From the NCBI GenBank assembly GCA_020831895.1, contig JAFIFS010000090.1, positions 1-37,681 of the forward strand: a stretch of 37,681 nucleotides of DNA. Direction: 5' to 3'. The position numbers and the translations under genes were made by a program. This DNA is from Chromatiales bacterium (GTDB lineage: Bacteria > Pseudomonadota > Gammaproteobacteria > Steroidobacterales > GCA-2729495). The notes beneath the pieces were generated by a model. It searched no databases, was not told where the DNA came from, and worked only from the letters and a program-made list of their open reading frames with translations. Shown here in pieces: positions 1-8,840 of the stretch; the first letter of the stretch is position 1, and every line of letters begins with the position of its first letter.

Positions 1-34
1 CCCGCGCCCCCCCCCCCCCGCCCCCCCCCCGCGG
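1..34. other. C/G low-complexity contig end
   Basis: The first ~34 bases are almost pure C with a few G. Codon sense in the TPR frame returns only at about base 34, so this is most likely a sequencing or assembly artefact at a contig edge rather than biology. Confidence 0.6.
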
Positions 35-941
35 CCGACCGCCTCGCGCACCTGGTGCCGGGCGCCGGTCATCTCGTGCACATGCCCTCACACATCTATA
101 TCCGCATCGGCCGCTACGCCGATGCGATCGCGGCGAATGAGCGCGCGGTGCTGGCCGACGAGGCCTACATCACGCAGTGCCGGGTGCAGGGCTTCTACCC
201 GGCGCTCTACTATCCGCATAACCTGCATTTCCTATGGGCCGCGGCGCAGTTCGACGGGCGGCGCGAGCAGGCTGTGAGTGCGGCGCGCCGGCTCGCCGAG
301 CAGGCGCCGTTGGACATGCTCGATGTGTTCCCGGCCGGCGAGGAGTTCCTGCCGACGCCGTATCTCGCCTTGCTGCGCTTTGGCCTGTGGGACGAGATCC
401 TTTCCGCCAACCGCCCCCCGGAATCACAGCGCTTCACGACGGCGATCTGGCACTACGCAAGCGGCACGGCGCTGCTCCGGACCGGTGAGGCGGCGGCTGC
501 CACCGAGGCCCTGGCTACGCTCGAGCGCATCGCTGCAGAGCCCGCGATGGCCGAGCTGGAGCTGGTCTCCGGCAGCACCGCGAGGCAGGTGCTGACGCTC
601 GCGGTGCTGAGCCTGGAGGCGGATCTTGCGTTCGAGCGCGGCGAAGTGGATACGGCAGTGGCCGCGCTCAGGACAGCCTGCCCTACACGGAACCTGAGCC
701 CTGGTTCATGCCGGTGCGCCAGGCGCTGGGTGCCGTGCTGCTGGCAGCCGGCCGGCCCAAGGAGGCCGAGGCGGTCTACCGCGAAGACCTTGCGCAGCAC
801 CCGGGCAATGGCTGGTCGCTCTACGGCCTGGCCGAAAGCCTGAACGCCCAGCATCGGCACCGGGAGCACGCGGCAGTGCTCGCGCAGTTCGTCGAGGCGT
901 GGTCACGTGCGGATGTGGTGCTCAAGTCCTCGAGGTTCTGA
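1..941 (+). pseudogene. TPR-repeat protein, 5'-partial and frameshifted
   Basis: This is the C-terminal part of a tetratricopeptide-type protein. Helical repeat segments are visible (for example GRYADAIAANERAV and GRPKEAEAVYREDLAQHPGN). The reading frame is open to the left edge, so the true start lies outside the window; the GTG at 55 is internal, because the codons just before it continue the family-like segment ADRLAHLVPGAGH. Near base 669 the frame must shift by -1 (one base missing): the upstream frame degenerates into Arg/Pro-rich sequence after about 667, while the other frame resumes with DSLPYTEPEPWFMPVRQAL and runs to the stop at 939-941. The missing base lies in a C-rich stretch, so a sequencing indel is as likely as a real mutation. 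Function unknown; presumably a soluble scaffold protein. Confidence 0.75.
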
Positions 942-1051
942 CGCGGCGCAGGTATTTCCTCGGACTGGACAATGGGCCGGCGGGCGCGACAATGACTGGC
1001 AGGGCTGCGGCCCTGGCCTGTTCCCCTGCCTGCCCATCGAGGAGTCCGCCG

Positions 1052-2026
1052 ATGTCGACCCACCGCCATGTCCCGCTCGCCCTGTCTGTACTGCCATTGT
1101 TGCTCGCGGGCTGTGCTGCGGTGCAGGCGCCGGCCGTCGTCCCCTCGGAGGACCGGCGTGCCCAGTTCCTCGTGACGCCGGCCCAGCTCGAGGCCGAACT
1201 CGCCGGGCCGGCTGAGCGCCGGCCGGTCGTGCTCGAAGTCGCGATGGACGGTGGCCGGGCCTTCGCCGAGGGCCATGTGGCCGGTGCGCAGGTGTTGCCC
1301 TGGAGTGCGGTGGCCGAGCGGCGGGACGGCATTCCCAACCAGGTGCCGCCGCTGGCGACCATCGAGGAGGCGCTGCGTGCGCTCGGCGTCGGTGAGCAGA
1401 CGCCGATCGTGCTCTACGACCGCATGGCCGGACTGCCCAGCGGCCGCGCCTGGGCGGTGCTCGACTACGTCGGGCTGGGTGAGCGCACACGACTGCTCGA
1501 TGGGCACTGGCAGGGCTGGGCTGCGGCTGGCGGTCCGGTGGGGACCGGGCAAGCGGCCTCTGTGCCGCCGGGCGATGTGCTGCTCAGGCCGGATCCCGCG
1601 CGCGTGATCACCGGTGATCGCGTGGCCGACCTGGTCTATGCGACCAGCACACGGGTGCCATCCTCGCTGCCCTCACTGCGCATCATCGATGCGCGGCCCC
1701 CGGTCGAATACAGTGGCGAGCGCACCGGGGACGAGGTCGCGCGGGGCGGTCACATACCGGGGGCGACGAACCTGTTCTGGCGTGACACGGTCGGCCCTGA
1801 CGAGGCGCCGTTCATGCGCGACGAGGCGCAGCTGCGCGCGATGTTCAGCGCTGCCGGTGCCCCGGCCGGCACCGCGATCGTCAGCTATTGCCGCACTGGC
1901 GGCCAGGCCGGGCACCTGTATTTCACCGCACGGATGCTGGGTTACGAGGTCGTGCTCTACGACGGCTCCTTCGTCGAATGGACGCGCGACGAGCAGCGGC
2001 CGGTCGCCATGGGTTTGCAACCCTGA
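1052..2026 (+). CDS. tandem-rhodanese sulfurtransferase lipoprotein
   Basis: A 324-residue protein with two rhodanese domains, in the style of thiosulfate/3-mercaptopyruvate sulfurtransferases. The ATG at 1052 is chosen because AGGAG lies about 8 bases upstream and because it creates a lipoprotein leader (a hydrophobic run ending LLAGC), implying a lipid-anchored periplasmic enzyme. The first domain (about residues 45-165) lacks a catalytic Cys in its loop. The second (about 190-320) has the active-site loop CRTGGQAG with Cys280. Domain 1 is therefore probably structural and domain 2 transfers sulfane sulfur to an acceptor. The substrate cannot be told from sequence. It follows the TPR gene in the same direction and is separated by about 85 bases from the next gene, which has its own promoter-like signals. 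Confidence 0.88.
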   Translation: MSTHRHVPLALSVLPLLLAGCAAVQAPAVVPSEDRRAQFLVTPAQLEAELAGPAERRPVVLEVAMDGGRAFAEGHVAGAQVLPWSAVAERRDGIPNQVPPLATIEEALRALGVGEQTPIVLYDRMAGLPSGRAWAVLDYVGLGERTRLLDGHWQGWAAAGGPVGTGQAASVPPGDVLLRPDPARVITGDRVADLVYATSTRVPSSLPSLRIIDARPPVEYSGERTGDEVARGGHIPGATNLFWRDTVGPDEAPFMRDEAQLRAMFSAAGAPAGTAIVSYCRTGGQAGHLYFTARMLGYEVVLYDGSFVEWTRDEQRPVAMGLQP

Positions 2027-2034
2027 CTTGGCAT

Positions 2035-2049
2035 TGTTAAGGTTTAACA
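2035..2049. promoter_or_regulatory. 15-bp dyad, possible operator
   Basis: TGTTAA-GGT-TTAACA is a perfect 6-bp-arm inverted repeat in an AT-rich patch, centred about 28 bases upstream of the -24 element proposed for the VPLPA-CTERM gene. It may bind a regulator; no family can be named. Confidence 0.35.
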
Positions 2050-2069
2050 TCCGATAAGAAAAATCAGGC

Positions 2070-2085
2070 AGGCACGGAAACAGCT
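2070..2085 (+). promoter_or_regulatory. candidate sigma-54 promoter
   Basis: GGCACG, four bases, then CAGCT gives the invariant GG and GC of a -24/-12 promoter with exactly 10 bases between them. The -24 side fits the consensus TGGCACG except its first base; the -12 side keeps only GC plus T. Transcription would start near 2096, just upstream of the GGAGG at 2102-2106. PEP-CTERM-type genes are known to be driven by RpoN in other bacteria, which supports the reading. Confidence 0.45.
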
Positions 2086-2113
2086 TCGCGCCTGCGATCA
2101 CGGAGGATAAACC

Positions 2114-2752
2114 ATGCTCAAGAAGCCTTGGGCTTCACTTGTAGTCGTAGCCGCGTTTCTGGTCTGTACGAATCCTGCAAGTGCCGCGCCCCTCACAGTC
2201 AAGATCTCCGGCTTTGCCAACAGCGGCTCGATCGGCGATATCGAGTTCGGTGGTGTCAACTATGTGCTCACCGGCGTGGGCAACCTAGCCAATCTCGAGG
2301 TGGTCGAGCGCAGTATCGGCGATATCACGCGGCTGCCCTTCGACAGTGTCTCGATCGACATCCAGGGTGTCGGCATCTTCACGATCACCTCGCCGATGCG
2401 GTTCTTCCAGAACGACAACACCAACCGCGTCGGCGTGGGCCGCGTGCCGGTGGAGGACGAAACCGGGACTGATCGGTTCAGCTTCTTTCCGAACGATATC
2501 TTCAGTTCGGAGGTGTTCTCGTTCGACGAGCGCCTGACCTATACCGGCAGCATGGCGCTGCTGCAATGGAACGTGACCAGCACCCGGCAACCGGTACTGA
2601 CCGAAGCTGGCATCCTGACTTTCGGCAACCGGACTGATCCGTCGGCCACGCTCGAGATCATTCCCATCCCGATCCCGGCCGCCTGGGTGATGCTGGCCAG
2701 TGCACTGGGCCTGCTCGGCTGGCTGGGCCGGCGGCGCGCCGGCAGCGCCTGA
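2114..2752 (+). CDS. small VPLPA-CTERM (exosortase) surface protein
   Basis: A 212-residue exported protein. It has a Sec signal peptide (positive MLKK, hydrophobic core, ASA-type cleavage near residue 24), a beta-rich body without a domain I recognise, and a C-terminal tripartite sorting signal: a PIPAAW motif, a hydrophobic helix and a terminal GRRR cluster (about residues 184-210). That matches the PEP-CTERM/VPLPA-CTERM class, which is cleaved by a membrane exosortase and usually ends up on the surface or in exopolysaccharide-associated matrix. GGAGG lies 7 bases before the ATG. It is followed by a strong hairpin. The exosortase itself is not in this window. The body may be an anchor or matrix protein; that is inference. 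Confidence 0.8.
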   Translation: MLKKPWASLVVVAAFLVCTNPASAAPLTVKISGFANSGSIGDIEFGGVNYVLTGVGNLANLEVVERSIGDITRLPFDSVSIDIQGVGIFTITSPMRFFQNDNTNRVGVGRVPVEDETGTDRFSFFPNDIFSSEVFSFDERLTYTGSMALLQWNVTSTRQPVLTEAGILTFGNRTDPSATLEIIPIPIPAAWVMLASALGLLGWLGRRRAGSA

Positions 2753-2762
2753 GATTCACTGA

Positions 2763-2797
2763 AGCCAGTCCGCCGTCATTCTGGCGGCGGACTGGCT
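2763..2797. terminator. bidirectional terminator hairpin
   Basis: A perfect 13-bp stem (2763-2775 with 2785-2797) around a 9-base loop, located between the convergent ends of the VPLPA-CTERM gene and the RND pump gene. No T-tract follows, so efficiency is uncertain. Confidence 0.65.
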
Positions 2798-2826
2798 GTG
2801 GTCCCTTGCTGTGGGACTTCTCGGGC

Positions 2827-5800
2827 TCAGGCCGGCTGCGGGCGCTCCTGCACCAGGTGATACAGCGCCGGTACCACGACCATGTTGAGCGCGGTGGCGC
2901 TCAGCAGCCCGCCGAGGATCACGATGGCAATCGGTGCCTGGATCTCGGTGCCGGTCTCGCCGAGGCCGAGCGCCAGCGGGATCATCGCCAGCGCCGCGGT
3001 GAGCGCCGTCATCAGGATCGGCGTCAGCCGCTCCAGCGCGCCGCGCTCGACCACCTCGTGCAGTGACAGGCCCTCGGCTGCCAGGTTCTGGTAGCGGCTG
3101 ATCAGCAGCAGCCCGTTGCGCACGGCGATGCCGAACAAGGTGATGAAGCCGACCAGCGCGGCGATGGTCAGCACGCCGCCCATCGCGAACACCGCGATCA
3201 CGCCACCGATCAGTGCCAGCGGGATATTGACCATCACCATCAGCACCAGCGGCAGCGAGCGCAGCGCAAGCTGAAGCACCAGCAGCATCACGGCCAGCAC
3301 GCCGATGGAGACCAGCCCCAGTGTCCGGCTGGCCTGGGCCTCGGCCTCGAACTGGCCGCCGAGCTCGACGCGATAGCCCTCGGGCAGCTCGACCTGCCGG
3401 ATCGCCGCACTCACGTCGTTGACCGCGCCGCGCAGGTCGCGCCCGGCGATGTTGGCGCTGACGACGAGGCGGCGCTCGCCATTCTCGCGGTTGATCTGCC
3501 CGGCACCACGCTCGATACGCGGCTCGGCGACGTCGGACAGCCGGATGCTGTGGCCGGTGGGAGTCTGCAGCGGGATGTCGGCCATGGCCTCGAGTGTCCG
3601 GCGCTCCTCAGGCAGGCGGACCACCAGGTTGAACCGGCGCTCGCCCTCGAACACCTGCGCCACGCGTGCGCCACGCCATGCGGTATCGATGGTGTCGGCG
3701 ACATCGGCCACGGTGAGGCCATAGCGTGCCAGCGCCGAGCGGTCGGCATACAGGCGTAGCTGGGGGACGGCCGATACCGGCTCGATGAACAGGTCGACGA
3801 TGCCTTCGACATCCTCGATCGCCGCCTCGAGCTGGTTGGCCAGCCGCTGCAGTTCGCCGAGTCCGGGCCCGAACACTTTCACCGAGAGGTCGGCCCGCAC
3901 GCCGGTCAGCGTATGGTCGATGCGGTGCGAGATCGGCTGGCCAATGTTGAACTGGCCGGGGAATGCGGCCAGTCCATCGCGCAGCTCGCCCAGGAAAGCC
4001 TCCTTTCCGCGCGGCAGCGGTCCGAGACGCACGTCGAGCTCACTGAGGTTGGGCGGCTGCGTGTGCTCGGCATCCTCGGCTCGGCCGGTCCGGCGTGCTA
4101 CTGACAGCACCTCGTCGCGTTCCAGGAGCCAGCGCTCGACCTGGCTCGCGAGCTCGGCCGACATCTCGAGGCTGGTGCCCGGTGGTTTTGCCATCTCGAT
4201 GGTGAGACTGCCCTCGTTGAAGTCCGGCAGGAACGAGCGGCCCAGCAGCGCAGTGGCGGCCAGCGTCCCGATCGCCAGCAGGGCCGAGACCAGCACCACG
4301 CTGTGCCGGAAGCGCACGGCCAGTCGCAGCAGCGGCAGGTAGGCGCGCTGCAGGAAGGCCGAGACCGGCGGCTCGCGTTCGCCGCTGCGCTGGATCACCC
4401 CGGGCACCAGCCAGCGCGCCAGTACCGGTGTCACCGTCAGCGCCACCATCAGCGAGGCGGCGATGGCGACAAGGTAGGCCAGGCCCAGCGGCTGCAGCAG
4501 CCGGCCCTCGACGCCGCCGAGGAAGAACAGGGGTGCGAACACCAGCATGATGATCACGGTCGAGAACACCACCGGGTAGCGCACCTCCGAGCAGGCTTCC
4601 CGGACAGTCTCGTCGAGGCTGGCCGCATCCTGGCTGCCGCCGCTCTCGCGCAGGCGGCGGTAGATGTTCTCGACGAAGATGATCGCATCGTCGACCAGGG
4701 CGCCGATCGCAATCGTCATGCCGCCCAGGGTCATCGTGTTGATGGTGATGTCGAAGGCGCGCAGCACCAGCAGCGCCACGGTCAGCGACATCGGGATCGC
4801 GAGCACCGAGATCAGCGTGATGCGTGCACTCAGCAGGAAGGCCAGCAGGATCAGCACGACGAAGATCGCACCATCACGCAATGCCGTGGCCACGTTGCTC
4901 ACGGCCACCTCGATGAAGTCGGACTGCCGGAACAGGTTGGGCTCGATGCGGACGCCTTCGGGCAGGTCGAGCGCGAGCTGCGCGAGCGCGTCGTCCAGCA
5001 AGCGGGTGAGTGCCAGGGTGTCGGCATCCGGCTGCTTCGATACCGCGATCACGACGCCGGGCCGGCCGTTGATGCCACCGTCGCCCACCGGTATGTCCGG
5101 CCCCATCACGACCTCGGCGACGTGACGTACCAGCACGGGGATGCCATCACGTTGCGCGATCACCGCCTGCTCGATCTCGTCCAGTCGCTCGGCACGACCG
5201 ATGAAGCGGACCAGGAAATCCTGCCCGCCCTCGACCAGCCGGCCGCCGCCGGCATTGCGGCTGGCCCGCTCGAGCGCATCACGCACCTCGTTCAGGTTCA
5301 GTCCGAAGCCCGCCAGGCGCTCCGGTGAGACCTGCACCTGGAACTGGCGTACGCGCCCGCCCAGTGTCGTGACCTGGGCGACACCCGGGATGACCTGCAG
5401 CCGGCGTGCAATCACCCAGTCCGCCAGCTCGCGCACCCGCATGCCATCGTCGGTGGTCTCGTCGTACAGGCCGATGTAGGCGATCTCGCCGAGGATCGAG
5501 CTGATCGGCCCGAGCTGCGGCGCTTCCACGCCGTCGGGCAGCTGTGCAGCCACCGGACCCATGCGCTCGGTCACGACCTGTCTTGCCTGGTAGATGTTCT
5601 CGCCCCAGTCGAACTCGACCCAGACCAGCGAAAACCCCGCGACTGACTGTGTCCGCACCCGGCGGACGCCGGCGGCACCGCTGACCGCGGACTCGATCAG
5701 GAAGCTCACCTGCTTCTCCACCTCTTCCGCGGCCAGGCCCGGGGCCTCGGTCATCACGGTCACGGTGGGGGCCGTCAAGTCAGGGAATACGTCGATCGGT

Positions 5801-5901
5801 GCCTCTCTCACCTGCCAGGCCCCGAGCATCAGCACAGCGAGTGCACCGAAAGCCACCAGCAGGCGGTTCGCCAGTGACCAGGCAATCAGTTGATCCAGCA
5901 T
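2827..5901 (-). CDS. heavy-metal efflux RND pump (CzcA/CusA family)
   Basis: An inner-membrane proton-driven pump of 1024 residues, the usual RND length, with the standard two-half architecture: TM1, a large periplasmic pore domain, TM2-6, then the same again. The TM4 motif around residue 400 reads IGALVDDAIIFVEN. The paired acidic residues form the proton relay and the VEN signature fits the heavy-metal (HME) branch, closest in pattern to its unspecified divalent-cation subgroup. The ATG at 5901 is preferred over one 39 bases upstream because AGGAG sits 7 bases before it and it begins 10 bases after the adaptor's stop. It is the last gene of the efflux operon and ends opposite a hairpin. It pairs with the adaptor and outer-membrane channel to export metal from periplasm or cytoplasm. 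Which metal (Zn, Co, Cd, Ni or Cu/Ag) is not decidable. Confidence 0.93.
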   Translation of the reverse strand: MLDQLIAWSLANRLLVAFGALAVLMLGAWQVREAPIDVFPDLTAPTVTVMTEAPGLAAEEVEKQVSFLIESAVSGAAGVRRVRTQSVAGFSLVWVEFDWGENIYQARQVVTERMGPVAAQLPDGVEAPQLGPISSILGEIAYIGLYDETTDDGMRVRELADWVIARRLQVIPGVAQVTTLGGRVRQFQVQVSPERLAGFGLNLNEVRDALERASRNAGGGRLVEGGQDFLVRFIGRAERLDEIEQAVIAQRDGIPVLVRHVAEVVMGPDIPVGDGGINGRPGVVIAVSKQPDADTLALTRLLDDALAQLALDLPEGVRIEPNLFRQSDFIEVAVSNVATALRDGAIFVVLILLAFLLSARITLISVLAIPMSLTVALLVLRAFDITINTMTLGGMTIAIGALVDDAIIFVENIYRRLRESGGSQDAASLDETVREACSEVRYPVVFSTVIIMLVFAPLFFLGGVEGRLLQPLGLAYLVAIAASLMVALTVTPVLARWLVPGVIQRSGEREPPVSAFLQRAYLPLLRLAVRFRHSVVLVSALLAIGTLAATALLGRSFLPDFNEGSLTIEMAKPPGTSLEMSAELASQVERWLLERDEVLSVARRTGRAEDAEHTQPPNLSELDVRLGPLPRGKEAFLGELRDGLAAFPGQFNIGQPISHRIDHTLTGVRADLSVKVFGPGLGELQRLANQLEAAIEDVEGIVDLFIEPVSAVPQLRLYADRSALARYGLTVADVADTIDTAWRGARVAQVFEGERRFNLVVRLPEERRTLEAMADIPLQTPTGHSIRLSDVAEPRIERGAGQINRENGERRLVVSANIAGRDLRGAVNDVSAAIRQVELPEGYRVELGGQFEAEAQASRTLGLVSIGVLAVMLLVLQLALRSLPLVLMVMVNIPLALIGGVIAVFAMGGVLTIAALVGFITLFGIAVRNGLLLISRYQNLAAEGLSLHEVVERGALERLTPILMTALTAALAMIPLALGLGETGTEIQAPIAIVILGGLLSATALNMVVVPALYHLVQERPQPA

Positions 5902-5911
5902 GCCGCTGCTC

Positions 5912-7507
5912 CTAGTGGGCATGGCCATGGCCGGCGGCATCGGTGTCCCGACCCGCCAGCAGCACGGCGTACGCGCCTTCGGTCACCACCCGCTCGCCGG
6001 GCTCGAGACCGGCGAGGATCTCCACCAGGCCGGCAGCCCGCAGCCCGGTGCGCACCGGGCGTCGCTCGAAGGACTCACCCCCGGCCTGCACGATGACGAC
6101 CGCGATGCCGTCGTCATCGACCAGGGCCTGGCGCGGAACGAGGATGCGTTCCCGCGCCGGGCCGGCGGCAAAAGAGACGGTGACCGGCATGCCGGGGCGC
6201 AAGTGGGCAGGTGCCTGCTGCAGGTCGAAGGCGACCTCGAGGGTCTGGCCGGGCCCGGCGAACTCGCCACTTTCCCAGGCGGCCTCGCCAGTGAGGTGGT
6301 GCCAGTCACGGCTGCCGGGCAGCCGCAGGGCCGGGTCAGCCAGGGCCGTGACACGTTCGAGGTCAGCCGGGTACAGGTGGGCGATGAGCCAGAGCCGGCT
6401 GCTGTCGAGCACGGTGGCCAGGCTCTGGCCCGCCTGCACCACCTCACCGGGCATCACCTCGATGCGTTCCACGCGACCCGGCGCAGGTGCGCGCAGCGCG
6501 ACGGCCTCGGGATCCGCGTCGCCGCCGAGGCGCGCCTGGCGCGCACGTGCGTCTTCGAGTTCGGCGCGCGCGGTGTTGCGCGCGCGTCGTGCCTCCAGCA
6601 CCCGGGTCTCGGCCACCACGCCTTCGCCGGCCAGGGCGCTCAGCCGTTCCAGGTCCGCCTCGGCCGCCGCGAGGTTCTCGCGCGCCCGCGCCAGGTCCAG
6701 CGCCAGGCCGCTGGCCATGCCGCTGTCAGGCAGCAGCGTGAGCCGCAGCAGGGTCTCATTGCGCGCCACCCGCTGGCCATGATGCGGCCAGGCCTGTGCG
6801 GCCGTGACGATGCCCCCGGCCGGTGCGATCAGCTGCGTGCGGGCGCCGGGCGCTTCACGGACGCTGCCGGGCACCTCGATGCGCTCGGCGAACGCATCGA
6901 GCTGTGCGGGCACGACAGCGAAGTTCATGCCCCACTGCGTCTCCTTCAGGAAGGTGATGAGCTCGCCGTGGTCACCATGATCGTGCCCGTGACCGTGATC
7001 ATGTCCGTGGTCATGCTCATCATCATGATCGTGGCCCCTGCCGAACAGCCGCCCGAGCCAGGCCCGGAGCCCGTGCTCATGGTGGTGCTGGTCGTCACTG
7101 CCATGCCGGTGTTCCGCAGGGACCTGCATCACGCCGAGCCGGCTTTCGCGCAGGCCCTCGGGGCCATCATGCAGCCCGAACAGCACATAGCGCCCGGCGG
7201 AAGGCAGCTCGAGGCGGACCGGGAAGATACCCGGACGCGTGGCCCCGGACATCCCGGAGGTCACCAGGTTGCCGAGCGGGCCACGCAGCTCCAGCGTCAC
7301 CTGGCCGGTGGTCACGGGCGAGTAGTCCCGTGTCCATGTCATGTGCACGACGAAGGTCTGCGTGCTGCCCGCAGCGAGTTCATCAGCCTCGACGAACCAT
7401 TCCAGCTCGTCAGCCCAGCGCGTGAGCTCGAACTCGTCGGCCAGCCCGGGGCTTGCCGCGAAGGCCAGCACCGCGAGTGCGGCAGTCTGCGTGATCCAGT
7501 GCTTCAT
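5912..7507 (-). CDS. His-rich periplasmic adaptor of metal RND efflux (CzcB type)
   Basis: A 531-residue membrane-fusion protein linking the RND pump to the outer-membrane channel. It has a Sec signal peptide (about residues 1-23), then an unusual N-terminal region with a tract of His and Asp (roughly residues 125-185), then the normal adaptor body: barrel-sandwich hybrid, coiled-coil hairpin rich in Ala, Arg and Glu, beta-barrel and membrane-proximal domain. A second small His cluster forms the very C-terminus. The ATG at 7507 overlaps the stop of the channel gene as ATGA, implying translational coupling; a longer upstream start would lack a signal peptide at its end. In CzcB/CusB-type adaptors such regions bind metal and pass it to the pump, so the His tract probably does so here. 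Confidence 0.9.
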   Translation of the reverse strand: MKHWITQTAALAVLAFAASPGLADEFELTRWADELEWFVEADELAAGSTQTFVVHMTWTRDYSPVTTGQVTLELRGPLGNLVTSGMSGATRPGIFPVRLELPSAGRYVLFGLHDGPEGLRESRLGVMQVPAEHRHGSDDQHHHEHGLRAWLGRLFGRGHDHDDEHDHGHDHGHGHDHGDHGELITFLKETQWGMNFAVVPAQLDAFAERIEVPGSVREAPGARTQLIAPAGGIVTAAQAWPHHGQRVARNETLLRLTLLPDSGMASGLALDLARARENLAAAEADLERLSALAGEGVVAETRVLEARRARNTARAELEDARARQARLGGDADPEAVALRAPAPGRVERIEVMPGEVVQAGQSLATVLDSSRLWLIAHLYPADLERVTALADPALRLPGSRDWHHLTGEAAWESGEFAGPGQTLEVAFDLQQAPAHLRPGMPVTVSFAAGPARERILVPRQALVDDDGIAVVIVQAGGESFERRPVRTGLRAAGLVEILAGLEPGERVVTEGAYAVLLAGRDTDAAGHGHAH

Positions 7508-8766
7508 CGGGTGTTCTCCAGCAGGCTGCGCCCGGAGCTGAGGCGCAGCTTGCGCCATTCCTCCCAGCTCTCGGCCAGCAGCAGCTGCTCATGACGAATG
7601 GCATCGAAGTCGGTGTTGTAGGCCTCGAGCAGCTCGAGCAGCGTGACCTCGCCGGTCTCGTAGCCACGGTAGGTCAGCTCACGCACCCGGCGCGCCGGCA
7701 CCAGCGTCTCGCGCCGGTGGCGCGCGAGTTCCTGCAGCAGGTGGGCGAGGTGTTCGGCACTCACGGTCACCTGGGTCGCGAGATCCCGGCGCAGTGCGGC
7801 CGACTCGGCCTGCAGGCGTCGGTGCTCGGCGGCGTTCTCGCGCACGCGGCCCTGGTTGCGGTCCCAGAGCGGCAGCTCCAGTTGCACACCGATGCCCAGC
7901 GAGCCCTCACGGCTGTTCTCGATGACGGTGCGTTCCTGGAACAGGCGCACGACGAGGTCGGGGCGCCCTTCCGCACGGACGCGGGCGATCTCTGACTGGG
8001 CGGCGCGTTCGCGTTCAAGTGCGGCGCGCAGTGCCGGATGGCCGTCCAGCTCGTCACGGGTCGCCGCAAGCTGGACTGCCTCCATGGGGGGGTCAGCGAA
8101 GGGCGGTGCGGTGCCGAGCTCGTTCGGCTGCAGCTCGAGCCAGGCGGCGAGGCTCGCCCGCGCCTCGGACCGCTCGCCCTCGGCCGCTTCGAGCTGGCGG
8201 ATCGCTTCCGAGTGGAACAGCTGGATGCGCAGCTGCTCGCGCTCGGACAAATCGCCCCGTTCATGGCGCAGGCGTGCGATGCGCTCGAGGCGCCCGGCTT
8301 CAGCCAGGCGCTGCCGAGCCAGCCGGTAATCCGCCTCGGCCTGCTGCCACTCGTGGAAGGCCGCGCCGATACCAGCCTCGAGACCAAGACGTCCGGCCCC
8401 GGCCAGGGCCTGTGCCTCGGCCAGGCGGGCCTCGGCTGCATCACGCCCGTGCCGCACCTGTCCCCAGAGCGGCAGCGGCTGGCTCAGTCCCAGCTCGGTG
8501 AGCGCATAACCACCGCGCCCATCCTCGTTGCCCAGCAGCTCGGAGGCCTGTGCGTCCAGCACCGGGTTGGGCCAGCGCCCGGCCTGTTCCCGGGCGGCGC
8601 GCCGGGCCTCAACCTGGTACTCCAGCGCCCGGGTTTCCGGGGCCACCGCGTGGCCACGCGTGAGTGCGCGTTCGAGCGTCCAGGGGGCGGTGTCCGCCAG
8701 CACGGCGGATGTGCAGAACATGCCGACCACCGCGAGGGCGGTCGAGACCATTGACCAGGAATACAC
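7504..8766 (-). CDS. outer-membrane efflux channel (TolC/CzcC family)
   Basis: A 420-residue outer-membrane factor with a signal peptide and two repeats of long amphipathic alpha-hairpin sequence rich in Ala, Glu, Arg and Leu, as in TolC/CusC/CzcC proteins. I start it at the GTG at 8766: GGAGAGG lies 5 bases upstream of it, while the ATG five codons later has no ribosome site at the right distance. Its stop overlaps the adaptor start. It forms the trimeric exit duct for the metal pump. No lipoprotein Cys is seen, so unlike CusC it is probably not acylated. Confidence 0.9.
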   Translation of the reverse strand: MYSWSMVSTALAVVGMFCTSAVLADTAPWTLERALTRGHAVAPETRALEYQVEARRAAREQAGRWPNPVLDAQASELLGNEDGRGGYALTELGLSQPLPLWGQVRHGRDAAEARLAEAQALAGAGRLGLEAGIGAAFHEWQQAEADYRLARQRLAEAGRLERIARLRHERGDLSEREQLRIQLFHSEAIRQLEAAEGERSEARASLAAWLELQPNELGTAPPFADPPMEAVQLAATRDELDGHPALRAALERERAAQSEIARVRAEGRPDLVVRLFQERTVIENSREGSLGIGVQLELPLWDRNQGRVRENAAEHRRLQAESAALRRDLATQVTVSAEHLAHLLQELARHRRETLVPARRVRELTYRGYETGEVTLLELLEAYNTDFDAIRHEQLLLAESWEEWRKLRLSSGRSLLENTR

Positions 8767-8840
8767 GGGAGCCTCTCCCCATCGAGTCGAGAACAGCCGG
8801 GCACGGCACAAGGCGGCCCGACATGGCTGCGATCAATGGT

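Noticed and set aside
2028..2044. TTGGCAT as a second -24 element of the small VPLPA-CTERM gene
   Set aside because: The -12 position holds GT rather than GC at the required spacing; the element at 2070-2085 fits better.
4303..5328. 341-residue open frame antisense to the RND pump
   Set aside because: Gln/His/Asp/Arg-rich composition with no recognisable fold; a shadow of GC-rich coding on the other strand.
5902..5940. Upstream ATG (5940) as the RND pump start
   Set aside because: It would overlap the adaptor gene and lacks the AGGAG that precedes the ATG at 5901.
6960..7125. Direct-repeat DNA resembling a small tandem array
   Set aside because: It is the coding DNA of the His/Asp tract of the adaptor, not a CRISPR or satellite repeat.
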